Below are positions 15,773 through 23,375 of a stretch of 25,382 nt of DNA, piece by piece; position 1 is the first letter of the stretch, and each line of letters begins with the position of its first letter. The notes beneath the pieces were generated by a model. That model was not told the DNA's origin. It saw only the letters and a list, made by a program, of their open reading frames with translations, and did not search any database. This DNA comes from Acidobacteriota bacterium (GTDB lineage: Bacteria; Acidobacteriota; Terriglobia; Terriglobales; Acidobacteriaceae): the NCBI GenBank assembly GCA_019510535.1, contig JAEKKE010000157.1, forward strand, positions 1 through 25,382. The letters run 5' to 3'. The translations under genes and the position numbers were made by a program.

Positions 15773-16333
15773 ATGCTTACAGCAGCCATCCTTTGGCAAA
15801 GCCAACTGGCACAGGACCATTCCAACCTGCTCATCATCTTCATCGCGGTGGTTTCCGTTGCCGTCGTGTTGCAGCTCGTTGTGCTGGTCACGATGGCGAT
15901 AGGCGCCGCCAAGACGCAGAAGCAAATCCTTGGAATTGCTCAGGAGCTGCATGCGAAGGCCGTCCCGATCATGGATAGCGTCACGCGGGCGGTGGAGAAG
16001 ACGGCGCCGAAGGTGGACCGGATTACCGACAACCTTGTGGAGACGACAAACGTTCTACGCGACAAGGCGCACGAGCTTGACATTGTGGTTTCCGAGGCTG
16101 CCACACGCGCACGCGCCCAGGTGGTTCGCGTGGATACTGCGATGACCGATAGCCTCAACACCGTCGGCCGCGTGACCGCTGAGGTGCACCACGCCGTTAT
16201 GGTGCCAGTGCGTCATATCTCCGGTGTGATTCATGGGATCAAGGCGGGATTAGAGACCTTGGTCGGACGCGCTAAGACGTGGAGAGATGCCGCCGCGTCG
16301 GTTGCGACGGGCGTGGGCGATACCGAAGATTAG
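15773..16333 (+). CDS. DUF948-like membrane protein
   Basis: 186 residues from ATG 15773 (MLTAAILWQSQLAQDHSN). A single strong membrane helix, LLIIFIAVVSVAVVLQLVVLVTMAIGAAKT (about 19-48), is followed by a long helical domain with regularly spaced valines and charges (IMDSVTRAVEKTAPKVDRITDNLVETTNVLRDKAHELDIVVSEA). This layout, an N-terminal helix followed by a methyl-accepting-like coiled coil, is that of DUF948/YtxG proteins. An in-frame ATG-like start at 15719 lies within the hairpin and would put a charged stretch before the membrane helix, so I prefer 15773, although its ribosome site (GGAAAG) is distant. It probably works with the upstream YtxH-like protein. The gene converges on mnmA, whose stop is 80 nt away. 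Confidence 0.75.
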   Translation: MLTAAILWQSQLAQDHSNLLIIFIAVVSVAVVLQLVVLVTMAIGAAKTQKQILGIAQELHAKAVPIMDSVTRAVEKTAPKVDRITDNLVETTNVLRDKAHELDIVVSEAATRARAQVVRVDTAMTDSLNTVGRVTAEVHHAVMVPVRHISGVIHGIKAGLETLVGRAKTWRDAAASVATGVGDTED

Positions 16334-16413
16334 CAACGCACTAGCCGAGGCTGAGAGTATGACCGACGGTATGGTGGTGAACCCCCCGGGCTCCCACCCC
16401 TTTGATCGCTATC

Positions 16414-17538
16414 TCAGCGGATCCAGCCGCCGCCTACAACTTCGTCATCCTGATAGAAGACTGCGGCCTGCCCTGGTGTGACCGCCCGCTGCGGTTCGTC
16501 GAAGATGGCTTCCACTTCGTCATCGCTAACCTTCTGCAGAGTCGCCCATGCGGGTTCGTGGCGGTGGCGGATCTTTGCCTGCACACGCATCGGTTCGCCG
16601 AGTGATGTAATGGAGATCCAGTTCAAATCGCCTACACGCATAGCGGGTGTCAGCAGCTCATCTTCCGTGCCGACGGTGACGCGGTGCGAATCCGGATTGA
16701 TCTGCAGCACATAGAACGGGTTCGGCTGGTGTCCCTTCAGCCGCTGCTGGACGCCCTTGCGCTGGCCGACGGTGAAGTGGTGCACGCCCTCGTGCGAACC
16801 GACAACCTCTCCGGTACTGGTGACCAACTCGCCAGAAGTATCCGGAAGGGGCTGCTCCTGCTCTTCTAGATAGGCTTCCATGAAGAGCTTGTAGTCGCCG
16901 CCAGGGATGAAGCAGATCTCCTGTGAGTCAGGCTTCTTGGCCAAAGCAAGAGAATAGCCCTCGGCAAGCTCGCGGACTTCAGGCTTCGTCATGTGGCCCA
17001 GGGGGAAGAGCGTGCGCGAGAGCTGCTCCTGGGTAAGGCCGAAGAGAAAGTAGGTCTGGTCCTTGGCCTTGTCCGCAGGCCGCTTGAGAATCCAGCGATC
17101 ACGCGCCGGATCGTACTCGTTCCGTGCGTAGTGACCGGTGGCAATGCGCTCGGCCCCGATGGAGCGGGCGGTCAGAAGCAACTGATCGAACTTCAGGTGG
17201 TTGTTGCACAGGGTGCAGGGAATAGGCGTGCGTCCATGCAGATACTCACGGACGAAGGGCTGCACCACATCGCGCTCGAAGCGCGCTTCCTGATTGACGA
17301 CGTAGTACGGAATTCCGATCTGCTCGGCCACGCGGCGAGCGTCGTAGACATCATCGATCGAACAGCAGCGGCCTTGAACAGCTTCGGGCATGCCCTCATG
17401 TCCGGAGAGGCGGCGCTGGTTCCACAGCTGCAGGGTGAGGCCAATGACGGTGTGCCCTTCGGCGCACAGCATCGCCGCGACAGTGGAGGAATCAACTCCT
17501 CCAGACATGGCGACGGCGATGGTCTCTTGCTGACTCAT
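16414..17538 (-). CDS. mnmA: tRNA-specific 2-thiouridylase MnmA
   Basis: 374 residues. It adenylates and thiolates U34 of Lys, Glu and Gln tRNAs (s2U34 synthesis). The PP-loop AMSGGVDSSTVA (SGGVDSS at 12-18) is intact; the catalytic cysteines are C111 in PCTLCNNHLKF and C209 in SQEICFIPGGDY. GHYAR, KDQTYFLFGL and the C-terminal beta-barrel (HHFTVGQRKG, FYVLQINPDSHRVTVG, PGQAAVFYQDDEVVGGGWI) complete the family pattern. The ATG at 17536-17538 follows TAGAGAAGT. It is 141 nt downstream of a cysteine desulfurase gene on the same strand, which would supply the persulfide sulfur. From memory, a bacterium lacking the Tus relay would pass sulfur directly from IscS. Confidence 0.95.
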   Translation of the reverse strand: MSQQETIAVAMSGGVDSSTVAAMLCAEGHTVIGLTLQLWNQRRLSGHEGMPEAVQGRCCSIDDVYDARRVAEQIGIPYYVVNQEARFERDVVQPFVREYLHGRTPIPCTLCNNHLKFDQLLLTARSIGAERIATGHYARNEYDPARDRWILKRPADKAKDQTYFLFGLTQEQLSRTLFPLGHMTKPEVRELAEGYSLALAKKPDSQEICFIPGGDYKLFMEAYLEEQEQPLPDTSGELVTSTGEVVGSHEGVHHFTVGQRKGVQQRLKGHQPNPFYVLQINPDSHRVTVGTEDELLTPAMRVGDLNWISITSLGEPMRVQAKIRHRHEPAWATLQKVSDDEVEAIFDEPQRAVTPGQAAVFYQDDEVVGGGWIR

Positions 17539-17637
17539 ACTTCTCTATTCTCGCCCATTTTCGGGGAAGTTTGTGGTGACGTAGGCGGTATTGGCTTAGG
17601 TGGATGCGGCCCTTCGACCTGCCCTGGCGTTGCGAGG

Positions 17638-17648
17638 ATGGGGCACCC
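17638..17648. repeat. ATGGGGCACCC motif (family 1, copy A, tail only)
   Basis: The 11-nt word ATGGGGCACCC recurs at 24354-24364, and at 19755-19765 as part of full hairpins. Here no hairpin arm precedes it, so it may be a decayed copy. It lies in the 141-nt gap between the desulfurase and mnmA genes. Confidence 0.5.
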
Positions 17649-17679
17649 GGGCAAGGAAAATTGGGATTAACGGGATTCT

Positions 17680-18861
17680 CTAAACCGCGACAGCTGAGTT
17701 CCATGCTGGAGAGAGCGCGCGAAGGCGGGAGACGACCTCCGGAATGGTCGCCAGAACCGCATCGATCTCATCTTCGGTGGTCGTCCGCGAGAGTGAGAAG
17801 CGGATGCTGGCGCGTGAGCGCTCGGGGGAAAATCCCATCGCCAGAAGGACATGCGAGGGGTCGGTAGCGCCGGACTGGCAGGCAGAGCCGCCACTGACGG
17901 CGATGCCCTTCAGATCGAGGGCGATCACCAGGGCTTCGGCTTCAAGGTGCGCGAAGTAGAGGTTGGTCGTATTGACGACACGGTCCGCACCTTCGCCATT
18001 GATCTCAGTCTGGGGAACCCCGGAAAGGATGCCGGCTTCAAGCTGGTCACGCAGACGTGCGAGCTGCTGTGGGCCACCTGCCCGGAGATATTCCTGTGCA
18101 AGTTCAGCGGCTCGGCCAAGACCAACGATGCCTGGCAGATTTTCGGTGCCGGCCCGGCGTTGGCGCTCGTGACTGCCACCGTAAAGCAACGGGCGAAGAT
18201 GGAGACCGCGCCGCACATACAGCGCGCCCGTTCCCTGGGGAGCGTACATCTTATGCCCGGAGATGGAGAGCAGGTCGACGCCGAGATCTTTGGCATCGAT
18301 CTCAAACTTGCCGGCAGCCTGGACGGCATCGCTGTGGAAGAGCGCTCCACCTTCGTGAGCGATGGCCGCGAGCTCTTTGATCGGTTGGATAACGCCAGTC
18401 TCGTTGTTCGCCAGCATGATGGAGACCAGGCGCGTATTTTGCCGCATAGCAGAGCGCAGACTCTCAGCGGAGATGATGCCGGCGCGGTCAGGGCGAAGGA
18501 CGGTGAGCTCAACGCCGCGCCGTTCCAGCTCTTCGGCGGCGTTCAGAATGGCATGGTGTTCGACGGCGCTGGTGATCAGATGGTCGCCGCGCGCGATCTC
18601 GCTGGCGGGCTGCAGCGCACCGAAGAGAGCAAGGTTGTCGCTTTCTGTGCCTCCGCTGGTGAAGACCACCTCCGCAGGGCGGCAGTGCAGCAGTGCTGCC
18701 ACGGATGCGCGCGCGTGTTCCACTGCAGCCCGGGCCTGCTGTCCCGGCTGATGGATCGACGATGCATTGCCAAAGCGCTGCGTGTAGAAGGGGAGCATTG
18801 CCTCCAGCACTTCCGGCAGCACCTGCGTGGTCGCGTTGGCATCCAGATAAATCCGGCGCAT
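17680..18861 (-). CDS. Cysteine desulfurase (NifS/IscS-type, PLP-dependent)
   Basis: 393 residues from ATG 18859-18861 (MRRIYLDANATTQVLPEV, the family's normal start; a GTG one codon upstream is possible). It converts cysteine to alanine and an enzyme-bound persulfide used for Fe-S clusters and tRNA thiolation. Visible: TSGGTESDNLA (PLP phosphate site), SAVEHHAIL (His that stacks on PLP, about 102), ANNETGVIQP, HSDAVQAAGK, the Schiff-base lysine in SGHKMYAPQG (K204), RAGTENLPGIVG, and the persulfide cysteine C328 in SGGSACQSG, with the short active-site loop typical of class I enzymes. The neighbouring mnmA fits a sulfur-donor role. I cannot distinguish a general IscS from a dedicated thiolation enzyme. 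Confidence 0.93.
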   Translation of the reverse strand: MRRIYLDANATTQVLPEVLEAMLPFYTQRFGNASSIHQPGQQARAAVEHARASVAALLHCRPAEVVFTSGGTESDNLALFGALQPASEIARGDHLITSAVEHHAILNAAEELERRGVELTVLRPDRAGIISAESLRSAMRQNTRLVSIMLANNETGVIQPIKELAAIAHEGGALFHSDAVQAAGKFEIDAKDLGVDLLSISGHKMYAPQGTGALYVRRGLHLRPLLYGGSHERQRRAGTENLPGIVGLGRAAELAQEYLRAGGPQQLARLRDQLEAGILSGVPQTEINGEGADRVVNTTNLYFAHLEAEALVIALDLKGIAVSGGSACQSGATDPSHVLLAMGFSPERSRASIRFSLSRTTTEDEIDAVLATIPEVVSRLRALSPAWNSAVAV

Positions 18862-18937
18862 CACTCCATTCTAAGAGATGACGCCCTGCGGTGCGGGTGC
18901 TAGCCTGATTGCGCGCAATACCCAAAAAGGAGAAGCA

Positions 18938-19543
18938 ATGAAAAGTAAGATCTTGGCGATCGCGATGGCAGCGCTGTGCTCCACAACCATGTTCGGACAG
19001 GCGCCCCCGGCGGCACCTCAGGGCCCCGTAGAGCCGGCGAAGGCGGCGGACTTCATGCTCTCCAATACTGAGAAGGATTTCATCGCGCTGATTGAGGCTA
19101 TGCCGGCGGATAAGTACAGCTTTGCGCCCTCAGCAAGCCTCTTCAAGGCACCTGAGTCCGTTGATTTCAAAGGAGTACGGACGTTCGCTCAGTTGGTGAC
19201 GCATACCATCCAGGCCAATTACTTTTACTGGGCTCCGGTACTGGGCGAGAAGCTTGATCAGGAAAAGATCGGGGCCATTGGTAAATTGACCGATAAGGAC
19301 GCGATTGTGAAGGCGGCGAAGGAGTCGATGGAATACGGCCATAAGGCTGCTGCTTCGATTACGGCTGCGAATGCTTTTGAGGGAGCGGGCCGCGGTGCAG
19401 CGTCAACGAAGTTGATTAGCCTTGCAGGCGGCGTGATCCACATTCGCGACGAGTACGGACAGATGGTGGTATGGGGTCGTATGGTCGGGGTCGCCCCGCC
19501 GGCGAGCAGCGGACGCCCTCCGGCGAATCCAGCGAATAAGTAG
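18938..19543 (+). CDS. Exported DinB-like protein
   Basis: 201 residues from ATG 18938, with AGGAG 6 nt upstream. MKSKILAIAMAALCSTTMFGQ is a signal peptide, so the protein is periplasmic or secreted. The rest is a DinB/YfiT-like four-helix bundle: AADFMLSNTEKDFIALIEAMPADKYSFAP, FAQLVTHTIQANYFYWAPVLG (H89), and HIRDEYGQMVVWGRMVGVAPPASSGRP (H168). In related exported proteins as I recall them the last motif reads HxxxHYG with two metal-ligand histidines; here the second is E172, so the metal site may be altered. A proline-rich tail ends the protein. The enzymatic role of this family is largely unassigned. Confidence 0.82.
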   Translation: MKSKILAIAMAALCSTTMFGQAPPAAPQGPVEPAKAADFMLSNTEKDFIALIEAMPADKYSFAPSASLFKAPESVDFKGVRTFAQLVTHTIQANYFYWAPVLGEKLDQEKIGAIGKLTDKDAIVKAAKESMEYGHKAAASITAANAFEGAGRGAASTKLISLAGGVIHIRDEYGQMVVWGRMVGVAPPASSGRPPANPANK

Positions 19544-19558
19544 ATTGTCGAGAATACG

Positions 19559-19704
19559 AAACGGGCTCGGCGATAGAGCACTTCTCCTAAAAGGTATAGA
19601 GCGGAGTTCGACTGTTTGCGCCGTTTTCCTGCGAAGAAAACGGCATTCGCAGATTTATCCAACACCACGGTATTAGGAGAATTGCTCTCGCCGTGCCCGT
19701 TTTT
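19559..19704. repeat. Composite palindromic element (family 2, copy 2)
   Basis: Arms of about 30-32 nt: 19559-19590 (with TAGAGCA at 19574-19580) is nearly the reverse complement of 19673-19702, with two substitutions and a 2-nt gap. The centre holds a perfect 9-bp hairpin, GCCGTTTTC (19620-19628) with GAAAACGGC (19636-19644). The right arm ends in TTTTT (19700-19704), so it may also terminate the DinB-like transcript. No transposase is present. Confidence 0.65.
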
Positions 19705-19732
19705 GCTTAATGGATTGAGCTAGGCTCGATAT

Positions 19733-19765
19733 CCCATCCATTGCTTTGCAATGGATGGGGCACCC
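19733..19765. repeat. TGGGGCACCC hairpin (family 1, copy B)
   Basis: CCCATCCATTGC (19733-19744) pairs perfectly with GCAATGGATGGG (19748-19759), loop TTT, then GCACCC. It shares outer CCCA/TGGG, 3-nt pyrimidine loop and GCACCC tail with 24336-24364, while the inner stem sequence differs. It lies between the DinB-like gene and the stop of the barrel gene, 22 nt before it. Confidence 0.7.
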
Positions 19766-19787
19766 AGAGTATGGGGCGTTGAGGGGC

Positions 19788-20849
19788 TTAGTAGGAGCGG
19801 TGCTTGAACGGGTTGCGCAGGGAATATGTCACTGATACGCCGGTGGTGTCGTACTTCAGCCTCACGCTGCGACTGTAGAAGCCGGAGACGATGACATTGC
19901 GATTCAAGGGAATCTCGAGGATGGTATCAACGCCATTATCTTCTGCGAGGCTGACACCAACCGCCCGCTCTACCCAGGCATGATTTACCCGCACGGGACG
20001 ATAGATTTTCTGATCGCCGATCGGGAGATTTTCATAGGCCGAGGCGATAAAGGCACTGCGGAAGGGTAAAAGAAACTGAGAGCCGGCCTGGAAGTGCGCA
20101 ATATGGCCGATCGTGGTGTAGGTCCGCTGAATCTCGCGGTCGATCAGGCTGGAAGTGTCGCCAATGCCGGTCTCGACAAAGGGAGCGACCCAATGGGTAC
20201 TGTAGTCCACCCGGTGGTTCAAGTTGTATGTGACCTGACCATTGCCAAGGCCGTAGCTGTCGGCTCCCGTGGGCAGTGACATGGTCGCGGAACCCGTATA
20301 GGTGAACGCCCGGCCGAAGTCAGTGGTGTAACGCGTTGCGAGCGAGGTGTCTCCAACGAGGTGACGCAGCGTCTCCAGTTTGTAGGTCGTCGTGGAAATA
20401 GTGGAGGGCGTGCTGGTGCTGCCTGGCGGTGGAGGAGGAGCCGCAGTCGTGGTTGTGCTGGCGACATAACTGTGGATGCTGAAGAACGCCGGGACCGAAA
20501 GGTCTACAGACCAGTGACGATTGAAGCGATATGCCACGACCGGAGTCGTCATCTGGGTCCATCCAAGGACAGAGTTGTGGATCGACGAGGAGATGAGGCT
20601 GAAACTCAGAACGTTGCGATCCTGGGGTTGAAACCGCTCCGGATCATAGCCCTCCCGGGCGACCGCCATTGCCAGTTCAGCGGCGACTGCATCATCAAGA
20701 GCGTCGTCTGCCGTAGAGCTGGAATCAGTGATGGAGGAATTGACAGTCGTTGAGGCAGGAACCTGCGCTGATAGGCCCTGTGCGCGTGCAACAGGGACAA
20801 GACAGATGGGCAACAGGCAAAGACCCGCAATCGTTCGAACGACGTGCAA
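19788..20849 (-). CDS. Putative outer-membrane beta-barrel protein
   Basis: 353 residues from a TTG at 20847-20849 with GGAG about 9 nt upstream. A signal peptide (MHVVRTIAGLCLLPICLVPVARA, then Q-G) is followed by a Ser/Thr-rich spacer (about 25-50) and then by alternating short beta-like strands: TPVVAYRFNRHWSVDLSVPAFFS, TYTGSATMSLPTG, GNGQVTYNLNHRVDYSTHWVAPFVETGIGD, AHFQAGSQFLLPF and NVIVSGFYSRSVRLKYDTTGVSVTYSL. A loop at about 130-155 is rich in Thr/Pro. It resembles the MetA-pathway/Phenol_MetA_deg type of barrel proteins in style, but I cannot assign a substrate. The C-terminus ends in Tyr rather than the Phe of typical Bam substrates. Confidence 0.7.
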   Translation of the reverse strand: MHVVRTIAGLCLLPICLVPVARAQGLSAQVPASTTVNSSITDSSSTADDALDDAVAAELAMAVAREGYDPERFQPQDRNVLSFSLISSSIHNSVLGWTQMTTPVVAYRFNRHWSVDLSVPAFFSIHSYVASTTTTAAPPPPPGSTSTPSTISTTTYKLETLRHLVGDTSLATRYTTDFGRAFTYTGSATMSLPTGADSYGLGNGQVTYNLNHRVDYSTHWVAPFVETGIGDTSSLIDREIQRTYTTIGHIAHFQAGSQFLLPFRSAFIASAYENLPIGDQKIYRPVRVNHAWVERAVGVSLAEDNGVDTILEIPLNRNVIVSGFYSRSVRLKYDTTGVSVTYSLRNPFKHRSY

Positions 20850-20938
20850 GAGACACTCCAGGGGGACCTAGAGGAAGGCTATCCCGGCGTTACGAGGAAT
20901 GGCAACGAAAATCGCGGAGGGGATTTCCTCCATCCGGT

Positions 20939-21048
20939 TAGAGCATTTTCCCTGTTACCAGGCATCCCCGAAGCGGCGTGGAGAGGCGTTTTCATCGCGG
21001 AAAACGCCCATAGATGCGGAAGCCCCACACTACAGCGAAAACGCTTTA
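20939..21048. repeat. Composite palindromic element (family 2, copy 3) ending in the gltA stop codon
   Basis: Terminal arms TAGAGCATTTTCCCTGT (20939-20955) and ACAGCGAAAACGCTTTA (21032-21048) match as inverted repeats at 14 of 17 positions. The centre has a perfect 9-bp hairpin, GGCGTTTTC (20985-20993) with GAAAACGCC (21000-21008). The final TTA is the reverse complement of the citrate synthase TAA stop. The organisation mirrors 19559-19704. Confidence 0.65.
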
Positions 21049-22191
21049 GCGCTGTTCGATCGGTATATACGGCGCCGGATACTCCGGCCCGATGTAATCC
21101 GCGCGTGGCCGGATCAGGCGGTTATCGTCATGCTGCTCAATGACATGCGCTGCCCATCCGGAGACGCGGGAGATGGCAAAGATCGGCGTGAACAGGTCAA
21201 TATCGATGCCCAGCATGGTGTAGGTCGAGGCGGAATAGAAGTCGACGTTGGCGTTGAGCTTCTTCTCGTTCTTGATGAAGAGCTCGATCTCGCGAGACAT
21301 GCCGTACCATTTGCTGCCGGTGGACTTGGAGAGCTCCTCGCTCATCTTGCGCAGGTGGGTGGCGCGGGGATCTTCGGTCTTGTAGACACGGTGTCCGAAG
21401 CCGGAGATCTTCTCTTTGCGCGCGAGCATGTCTTTGACGTACTGGACGGGATCCGCGCCGGCCTCGTCGATGGCATAGAGCAGGCGCATGGTCGCCTCGT
21501 TGGCTCCGCCGTGCAGAGGACCCTTCAGCGCGCCGATGGCCCCGGTGATGGCAGAGTGCATATCAGCGAGGGTGGCAGCGATGACGCGGGCGGCGAAGGT
21601 GGAGGCATTGAGCTCATGGTCGGCGTGGAGGACAAGGGCTACGTCGAAGGTGCGGGTTGCGGTCTCGGTCGGTTTCTCGCCATTCAGCATCCATAGGAAG
21701 TTTGCGGCGTGCGAGAGCGATTTATCGGCCTCGACCACAGGTTTTCCTTTTCGAATGCGATCGAAAGCCGCAACAATCATCGCGATCTGCGCGGTGAGAC
21801 GGAAGGCCTTCGTGACGTTAGCGTCGTGCGTCACGCTCTTCTCATCGGGGTCGTTGCCTTCGGGATACATGGAAAGCAGGCTGACAGCCGTGCGCAGCAC
21901 CTCCATCGGAGTTGCATCCTTCGGCACGGTCTTGAGGAACTCGATGACCGTCGGCGGCAGGCTGCGTGCCTCGGCGAGACTCTTCGCAAAGTCGCTCAGC
22001 TCACTCTTCGAGGGCAGCTTGCCAAACCAGAGAAGGTAAGTGACCTCTTCGAAGGTAGACTTCGGAGCCAGCTCATGAATATCGATTCCCCGGTAGGACA
22101 GAACGCCCGCGTCGCCGTCGATCCAGCAGATACCAGAGTTCGCGGCAATAATGCCTTCCAGGCCTTTGGGTGCGGCGGTCATCGTGGTCAT
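21046..22191 (-). CDS. gltA: Citrate synthase
   Basis: 381 residues. Condenses oxaloacetate and acetyl-CoA; cytosolic TCA-cycle entry. All catalytic residues are visible: H227 in GPLHGGANE, H267 in GFGHRVYKT, D317 in NANVDFYSA, and the oxaloacetate-site region LVLHADHELNAS (H192). The N-terminus GLEGIIAANSGICWIDGDAGVLSYRGIDIHELA and the length of about 380 place it in the short form shared with 2-methylcitrate synthases; I cannot exclude methylcitrate activity, but there are no prp genes here. ATG at 22189-22191 with GGGAGTAGAG upstream. It is 70 nt downstream of the thiO-like gene on the same strand. Confidence 0.93.
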   Translation of the reverse strand: MTTMTAAPKGLEGIIAANSGICWIDGDAGVLSYRGIDIHELAPKSTFEEVTYLLWFGKLPSKSELSDFAKSLAEARSLPPTVIEFLKTVPKDATPMEVLRTAVSLLSMYPEGNDPDEKSVTHDANVTKAFRLTAQIAMIVAAFDRIRKGKPVVEADKSLSHAANFLWMLNGEKPTETATRTFDVALVLHADHELNASTFAARVIAATLADMHSAITGAIGALKGPLHGGANEATMRLLYAIDEAGADPVQYVKDMLARKEKISGFGHRVYKTEDPRATHLRKMSEELSKSTGSKWYGMSREIELFIKNEKKLNANVDFYSASTYTMLGIDIDLFTPIFAISRVSGWAAHVIEQHDDNRLIRPRADYIGPEYPAPYIPIEQR

Positions 22192-22261
22192 GCTGAACTC
22201 TACTCCCGTGAGGAAACGTAAATTTAGTACTAACGGTTATAGCGCAGCGCCGCGAGGATTG

Positions 22262-23302
22262 TCATGACGGTTGTGCGAATACCGGCTTAAATGTGCGATT
22301 TACGGCGTAGGCTTGCATGTCGATCGGAACGGGCTCTCGGGACAGTTGCAGACCGACGGCGCGGGCGGTTGCGGCAGCGAGCTGGATCCCATTGCGATAG
22401 TGGCCTGTGGCGGCGTAGAGGCCTTCTTCAACAGCACCAATCAGCGGCAGGCCGTCGTGGGTTGCTGGCCGTAGACCGGCCCATGTTTCGACGATGGGCG
22501 CCTGCGCTGCCGGTGGAAACAGTTTCACGGCGCGCGCTTTCAGGGCAGCGATATCGGCGCTGTGCACGGTCTTGTCATAGCCCGCATCTTCGATGGTGGC
22601 GCCGATGACGACACGTCCGTCGCCTCGTGGAATCAGGTAGATCTCCGGTGTACGCACTACGGTATCGAGCGGCACACCCATCTCGACGGCCATCATCTGG
22701 CCTTTTCGGGGAAAGACGGGAAGGTTCCGGGGACCGGCCCAGCTTCCAGTGCAGAGGACGACACGGCCGGTAAGGATGTCGCCACCATCAGTGTGCAACC
22801 GCCATCCAGCGCCTTCGCGCGCGAGCGTGTCGACAGCGCAGTGGGATCGTATTGAGACGTCTGTATTAGCACATGCGGCATGGAGCGCTGCGCCGAGGTC
22901 GCGCGGGTCGAGTGAACCTTCGTCCTGGAGTGCCCAGGCATACCCCTCAGGAGAGAGGCCGATCTCTTTCAGGGCGTTGAGAGCCTCGGGGGAGGAGCTG
23001 CCTTGATGGGCTCCCTGCAGCGCAAGATGGGTGCGGATGGGAACAAGCAGACCACTGTGTCGCTCGATTCGTGCGAGGAACTCGGGATAGAGCTCGCGCG
23101 ACCAGGCGGAGAGCGGCCGCAGGGGAGCGGGGTTTTCCGGGTCGTCAACGGCGAGCATGCCGCCGGCGGCCCAGCTTGCCTCCCTGACCGGATCGTTTTT
23201 GTCGGCGACAGCGACCGAAAGCCCGCGGCTGCGAAGCTCCAGCGCGACGGCCAGCCCAATGACTCCTGCTCCTACGACGGCTACATCTACCTGCTGCTGC
23301 AT
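22262..23302 (-). CDS. thiO: FAD-dependent glycine oxidase ThiO-like
   Basis: 346 residues of the DAO/glycine-oxidase family. The dinucleotide-binding VDVAVVGAGVIGLAVALELRSRGLSVAVADK (GAGVIG at 11-16) is at the N-terminus, followed by REASWAAGGMLAVDDP, the ThiO-type flavin contact. VVLCTGSWAG and KGQMMAVEMG lie mid-protein, and ETWAGLRPATHDGLPLIGAVEEGLYAATGHYRNGIQLAAATA is the C-terminal FAD and substrate signature. ThiO oxidises glycine to the imine used for the thiazole ring of thiamine, or oxidises related amino acids. No other thiamine genes flank it, so the pathway link is by family. ATG at 23300-23302; no strong ribosome site. Confidence 0.85.
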   Translation of the reverse strand: MQQQVDVAVVGAGVIGLAVALELRSRGLSVAVADKNDPVREASWAAGGMLAVDDPENPAPLRPLSAWSRELYPEFLARIERHSGLLVPIRTHLALQGAHQGSSSPEALNALKEIGLSPEGYAWALQDEGSLDPRDLGAALHAACANTDVSIRSHCAVDTLAREGAGWRLHTDGGDILTGRVVLCTGSWAGPRNLPVFPRKGQMMAVEMGVPLDTVVRTPEIYLIPRGDGRVVIGATIEDAGYDKTVHSADIAALKARAVKLFPPAAQAPIVETWAGLRPATHDGLPLIGAVEEGLYAATGHYRNGIQLAAATARAVGLQLSREPVPIDMQAYAVNRTFKPVFAQPS

Positions 23303-23337
23303 ACGGTCATTGTAGAAACTCGTCTATCTCAGCGGGC

Positions 23338-23360
23338 GGGGCAAGGCTATACTTTGCCCC
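23338..23360 (+). promoter_or_regulatory. Operator-like palindrome over a possible -10 box
   Basis: GGGGCAA (23338-23344) and TTGCCCC (23354-23360) are perfect inverted 7-mers separated by 9 nt. TATACT at 23348-23353 sits in the centre and could be a -10 element; no good -35 is visible. Position just upstream of the ribosome site of the coiled-coil gene suggests a regulator-binding site or a 5' hairpin. Confidence 0.4.
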
Positions 23361-23375
23361 AAGGCTAAGGAGAAC

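Noticed and set aside
17851..18903. 350-codon plus-strand frame opposite the cysteine desulfurase
   Set aside because: The desulfurase on the minus strand has all catalytic motifs; the plus frame has none and no ribosome site.
19559..21048. Insertion sequence flanked by inverted repeats around the barrel gene
   Set aside because: Each palindrome is self-contained, the enclosed gene encodes a barrel protein with no transposase motifs, and I see no target duplication.
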